From: Hyphomicrobiales bacterium
GTDB lineage: Bacteria > Pseudomonadota > Alphaproteobacteria > Rhizobiales > Rhizobiaceae
Direction: 5' to 3'
Assembly: GCA_900471815.1 (NCBI GenBank)
Contig: UICE01000002.1
Span: forward strand, 384,764 to 448,763
Length of the DNA: 64,000 nucleotides
Shown here: one piece after another, positions 38,264-48,188 of the stretch
Layout of the letters: each line of letters opens with the position of its first letter
Numbering within the stretch: position 1 is the stretch's first letter
Notes under the pieces: generated by a model
What the model saw: only the letters and a program-made list of their open reading frames with translations
Database searches by the model: none
Told to the model about the DNA's origin: nothing
Translations under genes and position numbers: made by a program

Positions 38264-39877
38264 TTATTTTGCCAACCAGACATTCGACCAGTTCGATACC
38301 GCCCAGCGCGGATTATCCGATACATTCCGCACCGTGTCCCTCGCCACTGTAATGAATGAAAACTCCGCCACATTGATCAGCGGCAGGTCGTCCGCCACTT
38401 TCTTTTGAAGCTCTTTGTACAGGCCAGCCCGCTTCGCGCCATCAAGCTCGGAAGCTGCGCTTTTGATAAGCTTGTCGATTTCCGTATTGGCATAGCCATA
38501 CTGATTGGAGAATGGCACGCCGGAAGGCAAACCGCTTTCAAAAAGGATCGTCGTTGAAATTGCCGGATCAGAACGATAGACCGGCGTTGCGACCGTGATA
38601 TCGAAATCATGATCAGTATAGACCGCCTTCAGGTGCGCAGGCGTATCATTGCTGACAACCACCGCATCAATGCCGATCTTACCCAGAGCCTGACGAAGGT
38701 AATCGCCGAACTGCTTGGTTTCGTTGAAGAATGGCGCTGGAAGCAGTTTCAATTTAAAGCGGTTGCCATCGCTGCCGCGCTTATAGCCAGCCTCGTCCAG
38801 CAAAGCTTCAGCCTTTGCCGGATCAAAAGCATAGGTCGCCGTTCCCGGCTCGTAAAAGGTCTGGTCATAGGCAGGAACGGGTCCTGTCGATGATTTGGCA
38901 AACCCGAGGAAAATGGTCTTCACGACAAAATCGTGATCAATGGCATGCGCAATGGCTTGGCGCACTTTCACATCCGCCAATTCCTTGCGCCGATGATTGA
39001 TCTCGACAATCAACTGATAAGTCAGGCCCTCATAGCCGTTCGCATAGACCTTCAGCCCTGAAGATTTTGAGATACGGCCAAGATCAGCAAGGGGAACTGC
39101 CGAAAATGCCGCCAGCTGAATTTCTTCAGCCTCAAGCGCATTTCCGGCTGCCGCCCTGTCAGGAAGAAACTGATAGACGATCTCGTCAAGCAGCGGCTCA
39201 TTCTTTTCCCAATAGGCGTCATTGCGCTTCAGCAGGAAATACTCACCCGGCTTGTATTCGCCAAACTTGAACGGGCCGGTTCCGACCAGCTTCTGATTGG
39301 CCGGGTTCTTGGCAATATCCGTGCCTTCATAAACATGCCTCGGTATAACTGATGTTACGACGGGTAGCGCGTTGCGGATAAGCTGGAAAGGCGTGGGCTC
39401 CGAGAACCTAAAGATCGCAGTATGTTCGTCCGGCGTATCAACGGCCGCCAAATTCTTGAACACGACGCGCCCGAGATTTTGCAGTTTCTTCCAGACCTCG
39501 AGGGCAGAAAAAGCAACGTCCGCCGAGGTGAAAGGCTTGCCATCATGCCAGGTCACCCCTTCTCGCAATTTGAACGTCACCGACAGCCCATCTGCAGATC
39601 CTTCCCAGGACGTAGCGAGCCGCGGAGAAAGCCCGTCCTTTCCCTCGTAGGATTGTTCAGCCAAAGGTTCGATTACCTTGCTGGCGACGAAGAAAACACC
39701 ATTTGATGCGACGATGGCCGGATTGAGATTGGCAGGCTCGCTATCGCCTGCAACCACAAGCCGACCACCCCTGACAGGCGCATCCTGCGCGAAGGCCAGT
39801 TGCGGCGTCAGCATTAGAGCGCCAGCGCTGGCGCTTATCTGGAGAAAGTTACGACGATTCAACAGGATGCGGGACAT
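38264..39877 (-). CDS. family 5 ABC solute-binding protein (peptide/nickel type), Tat-exported
   Basis: This 537-aa periplasmic binding protein starts with NRRNFLQISASAGALML, a twin-arginine signal cut near AFA-QDAP. Family 5 blocks include RGGRLVVAGDSEPANLNPA, TFKLREGVTWHDGKPFTSADV and GTGPFKFGEYKPGEY, with an Asp/Tyr-rich ligand region. The ligand is unknown: with a PLP aminotransferase directly upstream, an amine or amino-compound is as likely as a peptide (inference). It starts 12 bases after the aminotransferase stop. Confidence 0.92.
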   Translation of the reverse strand: MSRILLNRRNFLQISASAGALMLTPQLAFAQDAPVRGGRLVVAGDSEPANLNPAIVASNGVFFVASKVIEPLAEQSYEGKDGLSPRLATSWEGSADGLSVTFKLREGVTWHDGKPFTSADVAFSALEVWKKLQNLGRVVFKNLAAVDTPDEHTAIFRFSEPTPFQLIRNALPVVTSVIPRHVYEGTDIAKNPANQKLVGTGPFKFGEYKPGEYFLLKRNDAYWEKNEPLLDEIVYQFLPDRAAAGNALEAEEIQLAAFSAVPLADLGRISKSSGLKVYANGYEGLTYQLIVEINHRRKELADVKVRQAIAHAIDHDFVVKTIFLGFAKSSTGPVPAYDQTFYEPGTATYAFDPAKAEALLDEAGYKRGSDGNRFKLKLLPAPFFNETKQFGDYLRQALGKIGIDAVVVSNDTPAHLKAVYTDHDFDITVATPVYRSDPAISTTILFESGLPSGVPFSNQYGYANTEIDKLIKSAASELDGAKRAGLYKELQKKVADDLPLINVAEFSFITVARDTVRNVSDNPRWAVSNWSNVWLAK

Positions 39878-39889
39878 TGTTGGAATCCT

Positions 39890-41008
39890 TCAATCAATGG
39901 ATTGGGACAGAATGGAGCTTAACGCTTCGATTGTCTTGCGAGCAAAGTCGGGTTGCGCAGATGCACCCATATGTGCAATGCGCAAAACTTTTCCTGATGT
40001 GTCGCCGCGCCCGAGCGAGAGCAATATACCGTACTCATTCAAAAGCCGGTCGCGCAGTTCCACATCGGTAAAGCCCTCCGGCAGACTGAAAGCCGTCGCC
40101 GTGGGCGCGCACCATGCCTCTCGCTTCGGCCATAGCGCAATGCCCAGTTCAAGCAACCGCTTGCGGGCGATGGCAGCCGTTTCGGCGTGACGCGCCCAGA
40201 CGTTTTCCGGCCCCTCTTTGGCATATCGGTCGAGCGCGGCATCCAATGCATAAATTTCGGCAATTGAGGGCGTCACGGGGAAAGTCCTGCCGGGTATCGA
40301 AGCATCTTTCCACGCGGCAAGACTGAGAAATGATCCACGCGGAGCATCGCTATTGCGCTCAATTTTTTCCCACCCCCGCTTGCTCACACTGATCAAGCTA
40401 AGACCGGGCGTACTACCCAGACATTTGGATGGTGAAGTGATGAAAATATCTGCATGAGCACTCTGCGGGTGCGCGTCCATGCCGCCAAAGGACGATACCG
40501 CATCCACAATAAGATAAGCGCCATGCTCGGCAGCTATCGCGCCGATTTCATAAAGCGGATTGAGCGTGCCGGATGGCGTATCGTGATGGCACAGTGAAAC
40601 CACGGAAATATCGGGCCTTTGGCGAAACGCATCCCTCACGGCTTGCGGGTCGATAACCTCATCGAAGGGAACCGCCAGTTCAATCACTTCCTTGCCATAT
40701 CTTGCCGCCCAACCTTCAAACCCCTTGCCATAAACGCCGGATACAAGATTAAGCACCACGTCATCCTTGGCAATCAGAGCAGCAGCGCCGGCCTCAATGC
40801 CAAGGATTGCTTCTCCTTGCATGATTACCGGCGCTATATCGGTTCGAAACGCAAGCCGCAGCTTCTCGACAACAGCCGCATAGAACTCTTGAAAGGTTGG
40901 ATGGTAATCATAAAGAACGGGCGCACCCAGCGCCTTGAGCACTTCCGGGTAAACCGGCACGGGTCCCGTTGTCAGCATCAATGGTGGAACAGAAAGAGGC
41001 AATAGCAC
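39890..41008 (-). CDS. class V PLP aminotransferase, resembles pyridoxamine-pyruvate aminotransferase
   Basis: This 372-aa fold-type I PLP enzyme is related to alanine-glyoxylate aminotransferases. The blocks LTTGPVPVYPEVLKALG, VVLNLVSGVYGKGFEGW, VSLCHHDTPSGTLNP, GAYLIVDAVSSFGGMD and the Schiff-base Lys in ITSPSKCLGSTPG resemble, from memory, Mesorhizobium loti pyridoxamine-pyruvate aminotransferase, the first enzyme of vitamin B6 degradation pathway I. This is not proven, and no other B6-degradation gene is seen here. The earliest possible start is GTG at 41008, since an in-frame stop lies just upstream; ATG at 40978 is an alternative. It leads the importer operon. Confidence 0.85.
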   Translation of the reverse strand: MLLPLSVPPLMLTTGPVPVYPEVLKALGAPVLYDYHPTFQEFYAAVVEKLRLAFRTDIAPVIMQGEAILGIEAGAAALIAKDDVVLNLVSGVYGKGFEGWAARYGKEVIELAVPFDEVIDPQAVRDAFRQRPDISVVSLCHHDTPSGTLNPLYEIGAIAAEHGAYLIVDAVSSFGGMDAHPQSAHADIFITSPSKCLGSTPGLSLISVSKRGWEKIERNSDAPRGSFLSLAAWKDASIPGRTFPVTPSIAEIYALDAALDRYAKEGPENVWARHAETAAIARKRLLELGIALWPKREAWCAPTATAFSLPEGFTDVELRDRLLNEYGILLSLGRGDTSGKVLRIAHMGASAQPDFARKTIEALSSILSQSID

Positions 41009-41047
41009 TTTGGAATTTCATCCCGCATTTTGAACGCTGACGGCTCA

Positions 41048-41064
41048 GAATATGAACCATATTC
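41048..41064. promoter_or_regulatory. palindrome upstream of aminotransferase/importer operon
   Basis: GAATATG-AAC-CATATTC is a perfect 7+7 dyad 40 bases upstream of the aminotransferase start, in operator position. No dedicated regulator gene is adjacent. Confidence 0.4.
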
Positions 41065-41136
41065 CGCAGCCTACCGAAACCCAAGAAAAACCATTCCAAT
41101 AATCTTGTCACGGATGCAAATCTGTTGTGAAAACCA

Positions 41137-41170
41137 GAGTTATAATGTTTTCGCAAAAACATTATAACTC
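41137..41170. terminator. 15-bp AT-rich hairpin after transglutaminase operon
   Basis: A perfect stem GAGTTATAATGTTTT / AAAACATTATAACTC encloses a CGCA loop. It lies six bases past the stop of the 292-aa transglutaminase gene and upstream of the aminotransferase. It could end the minus-strand operon, though no long T-run follows; an operator role is also possible. Confidence 0.55.
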
Positions 41171-41176
41171 GCTTGG

Positions 41177-42055
41177 CTATTCCAGCGGGATGACATCCAC
41201 CGATTGTTTGCCCTCTTGCGAGCCGCTTGTCTTCAAAACACCGACAATGGGCGAAACATCGGCATAGTCACGGCCGCAGCCGATCGTAATATGATCATTG
41301 CTGGCAGCCATATTGTTGGTCGGATCAAATTCCAGCCAGCCCGCTTCCCGTCCACACCAGGCACGTACCCATGCATGCATGGCGTCAGCGCCTTCAAGCC
41401 GTTCCTTGCCCGGCGCCGGTATGGTTCGCAGGAAGCCGCTGACATAGCCAGCCGGAATGCCCAACCCTCGCAAGCCCGCGATCATCACATGGCTGAAATC
41501 TTGGCATACACCAGCCTTGAGATCGAAGGCTTGACGGGCATTCGTGCGCACATCCGTAGCTGCGCCATCATATTTGAAATCCGCATGGATTCGGCGGTTC
41601 AAATCGCTCACCGCTTCCGTAACGGTTCGGGTACTGGTGAGGCTCAACGCAGCATAGGCAGTAATATCCGGATCAATGGCCGCATATTTGCTTGAAGCGA
41701 GAAAATGATGCGGCGCGTCGGCCGCTATCGACCACACACTGCGAATTTCTTTCCTCAGCCCTGCAATATCGGGTGAAACATCAAGCATGACCGGAGGGCG
41801 CATGACATTGACGCGCGCGGTCATGTTTACGTCAAGCGTCTCGTGCGGATTGCGATAAACGATGGACGTAACCGAATTGGAGAAGAAATCGATGAACTCC
41901 GAGCGCTCTGCCGATACGGGATCGAATGACAGACTGGATGCAATAACACGCTGAACACCCGGCAATGTCTGCGGCATGACCCGCACATGATGCCGCCCTG
42001 CAGCCGCTGACCGCGCATAATCATAGTGGAGATGAAGGCGGATATTATACAGCAT
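41177..42055 (-). CDS. transglutaminase-like protein (N-terminal beta domain + core)
   Basis: The 292-aa protein has the bacterial transglutaminase N-terminal domain (about residues 1-80, MLYNIRLHLHYDYARSAAAG) and a transglutaminase/protease-like core. Catalytic Cys lies in KAGVCQDFSHVMIAGLRGLG, His in DAMHAWVRAWCG and Asp in WLEFDPTNN. There is no signal peptide, so it is cytoplasmic. In such operons it is thought to act as a peptidase or peptide-transfer enzyme together with the ATP-grasp partner. It starts 15 bases after the 806-aa gene. Confidence 0.9.
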   Translation of the reverse strand: MLYNIRLHLHYDYARSAAAGRHHVRVMPQTLPGVQRVIASSLSFDPVSAERSEFIDFFSNSVTSIVYRNPHETLDVNMTARVNVMRPPVMLDVSPDIAGLRKEIRSVWSIAADAPHHFLASSKYAAIDPDITAYAALSLTSTRTVTEAVSDLNRRIHADFKYDGAATDVRTNARQAFDLKAGVCQDFSHVMIAGLRGLGIPAGYVSGFLRTIPAPGKERLEGADAMHAWVRAWCGREAGWLEFDPTNNMAASNDHITIGCGRDYADVSPIVGVLKTSGSQEGKQSVDVIPLE

Positions 42056-42070
42056 CAGTTCTGGACTCGC

Positions 42071-44488
42071 TCACGCAAAATACGTCTCGGAAATTGCATC
42101 GGCCAAAGCACCAATATCATAGGCGACCTTGTGAAGTGTTTCCGGCGTCAATTCATGCGGTTCTGAAATGGCCAGTTGCGTGTGCAATCGCAACACATCC
42201 TTGGAGAACATTTGCATGCCCGCCGGTTTATTCCGGCCCATCTCACGCGTTGGCAGCAAGCTGAATTCCGTTTTCAGCGCGTCAAGCTGAAAGATGATCG
42301 AACGCGGATTGAGCGGGTCCAGCGCTAGAAGATCCAGAATGCTGATCCGCCCGGAATAAACACTATACTGCCGGCGATGCGTCATCACGCTATCGCCTAT
42401 CTCCAACAGCATTTCCAGCGAGCCTTCTGCGGCATCATGCCGGGCAAGGCGGGCAAGCATGCTTGCCATCTGGATGCCGCGCTCAATCCTGCGGCCTATT
42501 TCGAGAAAGCGCCAGCCGGTAAACCGGTACATGTTTTCGTGGACGAGACCGGAAAATCCGGCAAGCTTGCGCAGGATAATCGTCATGGCGCGGGTGGTGT
42601 CATCGCCGGGTGACACCACATCGGAAAAGCGGTGCACGGTCTTTGACAGATCGTGCAGTGCCAGCCAGCCATCGGGCGAAAACCGGTCGCGAATGCGTCC
42701 AGCCGAAAGCATCGCGCCGTCGATTGATCGTTGCAAGCCCTTAGGAACTGCCTGATCCAAATCAACGCCAAGTGGTTTGAGGTAGGCGCGCATTTCGGTC
42801 AGAAGCGGCAATTCCTGATTGGGTGCCTCGGCAAAGCGCGCATGACAGGCGCGCAATATGCGTGCTGTCCCTTCGGCGCGCTCAATATAACGGCCCATCC
42901 ATAGCAGGTTTTCAGCAGCACGCGCAGGAAGGGTTCCCGGCACATTGCGCTGGAAAACATCATCTTCGCGGGGAAGCAGCGTGTCCTTTGCAACCGGTCC
43001 CTTGCTGGTGATCCAGACATCCGCCGCCTGCCCGCCGCGTTGCATGGCAATTGCCGCCGTGTCGAGCGTAAAGCCGACGCGCGCAAAACCACCCGGCATA
43101 AAGCTCCAGCCGTCCTTGTGACGCGCCGCAAAGACACGCAGCACAAAGGGTCTGGGTTCCAGCTTGCCATCGACATAGACGGGGGTCGTCGAAAGCTTGA
43201 CAGCTTCCTGACCGACCAGCCCGCGCCCGTCATTCTGCAATCGGGCAAGCAGTTCGCTGCGTGCTTCAGGATCAAGATTTGATCCCAGCACAGTTGCCTG
43301 CTCGTCCTCAAATGGCAAACGTGTTGAAAGAGCCGGGCCCACCATCATCTGGTCAAACCGGTCCATGACATGCTTGCGCTCTTTTTCCTGCCCGCACCAC
43401 CACGTCGCTATGCTTGGCAGCGCCAGATCCCGCTCATGCAGGGCTTTTGAAATGGCTGGTAGGAAAGCCAGCAAGGCGCGGGTTTCAAGAATGCCCGAAC
43501 CAATCGCATTGACCAGCGAGACAGAGCGTCTGCGCAGGGCACCCACCATGCCCGGCGTACCGATCCACGAATCTGATTTAAGCTCGAGCGGGTCCATATA
43601 GGCACCATCCATTCGGCGCCAAAGCACATCAACCGGCTTCAGTCCTGAAACGGTACGCACCATCACCCTGCCCTTGGCAACCGTCAGGTCGTCGCCTTCA
43701 AGCAGCATGAAGCCAAGATAGCGGGCGATATAGGCGTGCTCGAAATATGTTTCATTGTTGGGACCGGGCGTCAGGATCGCGGCACGGGCCTGCGGATCGG
43801 TGACCAGCGACTGCATCGAGTCACGGAAATCCTTGAAGAAGCCCGCCAGCCGGTGCACATTCATTGAGGCGGAAATATCGGACAGAGCGCGGGTGGTTGC
43901 CACACGATTTTCCAGCGCAAATCCTGCGCCCGACGGTGCCTGTGTCCGGTCGCCCAGCACCCACCATTGGCCATTTGGAGCGCGACCCAATTCAAAAGCA
44001 CAAAAATGCAGGAAGCGTCCGCTTGCCGGTTTTATACCGGCCACCGGGTGCAGAAATTCCGGGTTCGATGCAATCAGGTCAGGCGGCAGCACGCCATCGC
44101 GTACAAGCTTTCCTTCGCCATAAATATCGGAAACGATATCTTCAAGCAGATCGGCGCGCTGGGTCAAACCAGCGGTAATCGTATCCCAATCTTCCTGATT
44201 GATAAGCAGGGGAATATGGGCAAGCGGCCATTGGCGTTCCTGCGTGCCCGTCTCGTCATAGATGCGGTAGAATACGCCAGCATCCAGCAGATATTGATTG
44301 GCGCGCGCAAAACGTGTTGCCAATTTTTCCGGGCCGATTTCATCCAGCGCATGCAGCAGCGTTTCCCAGCCGGGCCGAACGGCACCCGCAGGATCAATCA
44401 TTTCGTCGGCAATTCCCGGCAAGGGCTTGTAGCCCGCCAGCAGGCTGGGAATTACGGGTGCCTTGGTTTTATTCACTTGCGACATCAT
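42071..44488 (-). CDS. circularly permuted ATP-grasp ligase fused to alpha-E domain
   Basis: This is an ~805-aa fusion of two families that are often separate genes. Residues 1-~480 form the circularly permuted ATP-grasp (COG2308, DUF404/407 type), with the catalytic blocks NETYFEHAYIARYLGFMLLE, VMVRTVSGLKPVDVLWRR, GSGILETRALLAFLP and FVLRVFAARHKDGW. Residues ~490-805 form the alpha-helical alpha-E domain (COG2307/DUF403; ENLLWMGRYIERAEGTARIL ... HENMYRFTGWRFLEIGRRIE). ATP-grasp enzymes usually join a carboxylate to an amine, so a peptide-forming ligase is predicted. Start taken at the first of two ATGs (44488); an upstream TTG is possible. Confidence 0.9.
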   Translation of the reverse strand: MMSQVNKTKAPVIPSLLAGYKPLPGIADEMIDPAGAVRPGWETLLHALDEIGPEKLATRFARANQYLLDAGVFYRIYDETGTQERQWPLAHIPLLINQEDWDTITAGLTQRADLLEDIVSDIYGEGKLVRDGVLPPDLIASNPEFLHPVAGIKPASGRFLHFCAFELGRAPNGQWWVLGDRTQAPSGAGFALENRVATTRALSDISASMNVHRLAGFFKDFRDSMQSLVTDPQARAAILTPGPNNETYFEHAYIARYLGFMLLEGDDLTVAKGRVMVRTVSGLKPVDVLWRRMDGAYMDPLELKSDSWIGTPGMVGALRRRSVSLVNAIGSGILETRALLAFLPAISKALHERDLALPSIATWWCGQEKERKHVMDRFDQMMVGPALSTRLPFEDEQATVLGSNLDPEARSELLARLQNDGRGLVGQEAVKLSTTPVYVDGKLEPRPFVLRVFAARHKDGWSFMPGGFARVGFTLDTAAIAMQRGGQAADVWITSKGPVAKDTLLPREDDVFQRNVPGTLPARAAENLLWMGRYIERAEGTARILRACHARFAEAPNQELPLLTEMRAYLKPLGVDLDQAVPKGLQRSIDGAMLSAGRIRDRFSPDGWLALHDLSKTVHRFSDVVSPGDDTTRAMTIILRKLAGFSGLVHENMYRFTGWRFLEIGRRIERGIQMASMLARLARHDAAEGSLEMLLEIGDSVMTHRRQYSVYSGRISILDLLALDPLNPRSIIFQLDALKTEFSLLPTREMGRNKPAGMQMFSKDVLRLHTQLAISEPHELTPETLHKVAYDIGALADAISETYFA

Positions 44489-44524
44489 CAATCTATAGGG
44501 TGTTTCATATCCGCTGCATACTTA

Positions 44525-44650
44525 TTGTGCGTGGTTCGACAAGCTCACCATGAGGAAGGTTGAGGAATGCATTGAGTAGTTCTACGATCTCACAGCTACC
44601 TATGAAGCCAAACCACCTTACTCATGGTGAGCTTGTCGAACCACGCACAA
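44525..44650. repeat. palindromic repeat family A, copy 3 (inside transglutaminase/ATP-grasp operon)
   Basis: Left arm from TTGTGCGTGGTTCGACAAGC and right arm ending CTTGTCGAACCACGCACAA pair over about 38 bases. The right end stops one base before the stop codon region of the 1111-aa gene. The ~45-base centre differs from the other copies. Confidence 0.9.
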
Positions 44651-44651
44651 C

Positions 44652-47600
44652 TCAACCACGCGGCCTTCTTAAATCCAGCGTCATCGGGAATTCCGGCGAT
44701 GCCTGTTCTTTTCGCAGCTCATAGGCTCCAGCCGTGTGGCCGCGGGGCTCGAACCGCGCGAGCCTGCGCGCCTCCGCTTCATTGGAGTTAACCGGGAATG
44801 TGTCGTAGCTGCGTCCGCCCGGATGGGCGACATGATAGGTGCAGCCTGCGATAGCCCGTCCCGACCATTGATCATAAATGTCGAATACCAGCGGGGTATT
44901 GACCGGGATCATCGGATGCAGGCCAGAGCGCGGCTGCCAAGCCTTGTAGCGAACGCCTGCAACAGCAACACCATTGGTCTCAGTCATTTTCAGCGGCACT
45001 TCGCGGCCATTGCAGGCAACGCTGTAACGCGCGGCATTATAGCCTTCGACCCTCACCTGCAAACGCTCGACAGAGCTGTCAACAAAACGCACCGTGCCAC
45101 CAATAGCGCCCTGTTCGCCCATCACATGCCAAGGCTCAAGCGCTTGCCGCAATTCCAGTCTGACGCCTTCATTGACGATTTCACCGCAGAAGGGAAAGCG
45201 GAACTCCAATTGCGCCTCAAACCATTCCGGCCGGAAATCAAATCCGTTCTGGCGCAGGTCGGCCAGCACATCGAGAAAGTCCGCCCAGACAAATGCCGGA
45301 AGCATGAAGCGGTCATGCAATGTCGTACCCCAACGCACGAAGCTTCCTTCGATCGGGTTGTTCCAGAAGCGGGCAATCAATGCCCGAACCAGCAATTGTT
45401 GTGCGAGACTCATGCGGGCATTGGGCGGCATTTCGAAACCGCGAAATTCGACGAGGCCAAGCCGTCCGGTTGGACCATCTGGCGAGAAAAGCTTGTCGAT
45501 GCAAATTTCCGAACGATGCGTATTGCCGGTAACGTCCACCAGGAGATTGCGGAACAGCCTGTCCACCAGCCAAGGCAAAGGCGGCGTACCACGACCGGGC
45601 AGAGGCACCTGCGCCATGGCGATTTCCAGTTCGTAAAGACTGTCGTGCCGCGCCTCATCGAAGCGCGGCGCCTGGCTTGTCGGGCCGACGAACATGCCTG
45701 AAAACAGATAGGACAAGGATGGATGTCTCTGCCAATGCAAAACCAGACTTTTCAGAAGGTCCGGACGGCGCAAAAACGGGCTGTCATTGGGTGTTTCGCC
45801 GCCAACCACCACATGATTGCCGCCGCCAGTGCCCGTATGCCGCCCGTCAATCATGAATTTATCAGCGCCAAGCCTTGTCTGGCGAGCTTCCTCATAAATC
45901 GTCTCGGTTGTTGCCACGCATTCGCGCCAGTTCGAAGCCGGATGGATATTTACTTCAATCACGCCAGGGTCGGGAGCAACGCGTATCACGCTGATGCGCG
46001 GGTCCTGCGGCGGTCCGTAACCTTCGATATGAACCGGCAAGCCGAGTTTGGCGGCAGCAGCTTCCGCCGCCCCGACAAGTTCAAGATAGTCCTCAAGCGC
46101 CTCAACCGGCGGCATGAACACGCTCAACCGGCCATCGCGCGGTTCAACCGAAATGGCTGTACGCACCGCGCCGCCAATCTCTCCCAGTTCCTGCTCCACA
46201 CGCTCTTGGGCATTGCCTTCGGCGGCGGTGAACGAAGCAACCGCTTGCGGCTCGTCTCTCACATCAATGCCGGTTAATGCCGGCGAATCCGGCAAAGGAC
46301 CCCGCTCTACGGAAGGGTCAACCGGCACGATGAAGGGAAACTCGGAAGGCGGCACATGTGGCAGAGCGCCCAGCGGCAGGCGGTAACCGACAGGAGAGTC
46401 GCCCGGAACCAGAAAGAGCTTGCCGCGCCGCGTAGTCCATTTTTCACTGCGCCAGCGCGGACCTTGCGCGGCCTGGCTGTTCCAGCGCTGCACCGGCAAT
46501 ACAAATCCTGTTGGCTCTGTCAGTCCCCGTTCGAAAACACGCGCCATGCGGCTGCGCTCTTCCGGGTCTTTCAGCATGGAGTTTGAGGGGTCAACATTCT
46601 CCGGCAAATTGCCTTCCTTGACGATCCATTCTGCGGGGTCCTCATAGGCGGCGGCAACCATATCGTCTTCAACGCCCAATTCGCCAGCCATCTCCACCAG
46701 CAGTTTGCCGGCATCGTCCGGTTTGACATCCGCCTTGCTGTTTTCCGCGGCGATAAGATCAGGATTGACCCAGATGGGCTGGCCGTCTTTTCGCCAATAG
46801 AGTGAGAACGTCCAGCGCGGCAGGCTCTCCCCCGGATACCATTTTCCCTGCCCGTAATGCAGAAATCCGCCCGGCGCGAAACGATCACGCAAGCGCCGGA
46901 TCAGCTTGTCAGCTTTTTCCCGCTTGGTTGGGCCAACGGCATCGGTGTTCCATTCGCCGGATTCAAAATCGTCAATTGAAACGAATGTCGGCTCGCCGCC
47001 CATGGTCAGGCGAACATCCCGTTCCTTGAGCAGCGCATCGACTTTGTTGCCAAGCGCATCGAGCGCGTCCCACGATTCATCGGAAAATGGCTTGGTAATG
47101 CGTGGATGCTCCGAGACGCGCGTTACCCGCATGTCAAAACCGAATTCGACATTGGCCGGTTCAGCCATGCCTGAAATCGGTGCAGCATTGCGATAATGAG
47201 GTGTTGCGGCCAGCGGAACGTGGCTTTCGCCAGTCAGCAACCCCGATGTCGGATCAAGGCCAATCCAACCGGCACCCGGCAAGTAGACCTCGCACCAGGC
47301 ATGTAGATCAGTAAAATCCGTCGTTGTCCCGGCAGGCCCATCGAGCGCCACCAGATCGGGCTTTAACTGGATGAGGTAGCCGGAAACAAAACGCGCCGCC
47401 AGGCCGAGATGACGCAAGGTCTGGACGAGAAGCCAGCTGGTATCACGGCACGAACCTGTACGGACATTCAACGTGGTTTCCGGCTCTTGGACTCCGGTTT
47501 CCATGCGGATAACATAACCAATCTCGCGCTGGATGCGGGCATTAAGGTCCACAACGAAATTGACTGTATTGGTGCTTGAGCGATCAATCGTTGCCAGAAA

Positions 47601-47987
47601 ATCCGACAGAAGCGGTCCAATCGGCTCCGGCTTCATATATATGGAAAGATCGTCGCGTATATCTTCAGGGTAAGCGAAGGGCCAGATTTCCCCGGCAGGT
47701 TCGACGAAGAAATCAAACGGATTATAGACGGTCATATCGGCAATGAGATCGACTTCGATCTTGAGCTCCGTGACGGGCTCAGGAAAGACAAAACGGGCCA
47801 GAAAATTACCGTAAGGGTCCTGCTGCAAATTGACAAAATGGTTGGACGGACTGACCTTCAACGAGTGGCTCAGCACTTTGGTTCTCGAGTGCGGAGCTGG
47901 TTGAAGGCGGATGATCTGCGGCCCGAGCATGATGGGGCGATCATATTTATAGTGAGTCAGGTGATAGACTGCTGCGTGAATTGCCAT
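44652..47987 (-). CDS. transglutaminase / DUF2126 two-part protein
   Basis: This 1111-aa cytoplasmic protein has a transglutaminase N-terminal beta domain at residues 1-~85 ([20 protein letters not shown]) and a transglutaminase core at ~150-290, with Cys in [20 protein letters not shown], His in [14 protein letters not shown] and Asp in [11 protein letters not shown]. Residues ~300-1100 are DUF2126 ([76 protein letters not shown]). The Gly-rich GxGxGGGNH stretch recalls glutamine-synthetase-like ligases; this is inference. It is the first gene of the three-gene unit and full length. Function unknown. Confidence 0.9.
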   Translation of the reverse strand: MAIHAAVYHLTHYKYDRPIMLGPQIIRLQPAPHSRTKVLSHSLKVSPSNHFVNLQQDPYGNFLARFVFPEPVTELKIEVDLIADMTVYNPFDFFVEPAGEIWPFAYPEDIRDDLSIYMKPEPIGPLLSDFLATIDRSSTNTVNFVVDLNARIQREIGYVIRMETGVQEPETTLNVRTGSCRDTSWLLVQTLRHLGLAARFVSGYLIQLKPDLVALDGPAGTTTDFTDLHAWCEVYLPGAGWIGLDPTSGLLTGESHVPLAATPHYRNAAPISGMAEPANVEFGFDMRVTRVSEHPRITKPFSDESWDALDALGNKVDALLKERDVRLTMGGEPTFVSIDDFESGEWNTDAVGPTKREKADKLIRRLRDRFAPGGFLHYGQGKWYPGESLPRWTFSLYWRKDGQPIWVNPDLIAAENSKADVKPDDAGKLLVEMAGELGVEDDMVAAAYEDPAEWIVKEGNLPENVDPSNSMLKDPEERSRMARVFERGLTEPTGFVLPVQRWNSQAAQGPRWRSEKWTTRRGKLFLVPGDSPVGYRLPLGALPHVPPSEFPFIVPVDPSVERGPLPDSPALTGIDVRDEPQAVASFTAAEGNAQERVEQELGEIGGAVRTAISVEPRDGRLSVFMPPVEALEDYLELVGAAEAAAAKLGLPVHIEGYGPPQDPRISVIRVAPDPGVIEVNIHPASNWRECVATTETIYEEARQTRLGADKFMIDGRHTGTGGGNHVVVGGETPNDSPFLRRPDLLKSLVLHWQRHPSLSYLFSGMFVGPTSQAPRFDEARHDSLYELEIAMAQVPLPGRGTPPLPWLVDRLFRNLLVDVTGNTHRSEICIDKLFSPDGPTGRLGLVEFRGFEMPPNARMSLAQQLLVRALIARFWNNPIEGSFVRWGTTLHDRFMLPAFVWADFLDVLADLRQNGFDFRPEWFEAQLEFRFPFCGEIVNEGVRLELRQALEPWHVMGEQGAIGGTVRFVDSSVERLQVRVEGYNAARYSVACNGREVPLKMTETNGVAVAGVRYKAWQPRSGLHPMIPVNTPLVFDIYDQWSGRAIAGCTYHVAHPGGRSYDTFPVNSNEAEARRLARFEPRGHTAGAYELRKEQASPEFPMTLDLRRPRG

Positions 47988-48188
47988 GTCGCCCCAAAAT
48001 TCAATAAAACATCGATGTCGCCAAAGGCTACATGCGAAGCCTAGCCTACTCCATCGGCTTGTTCACGCTTAAAAAACTTATTCTGCCATTTATTTTAGCA
48101 CGTACTGAATCTGCACCTTAAACGGGCTGGCAAAATGGACGACACAACCAAATCCAAGAGAGGGGTAACATAATTTGCATTAGGCTTG

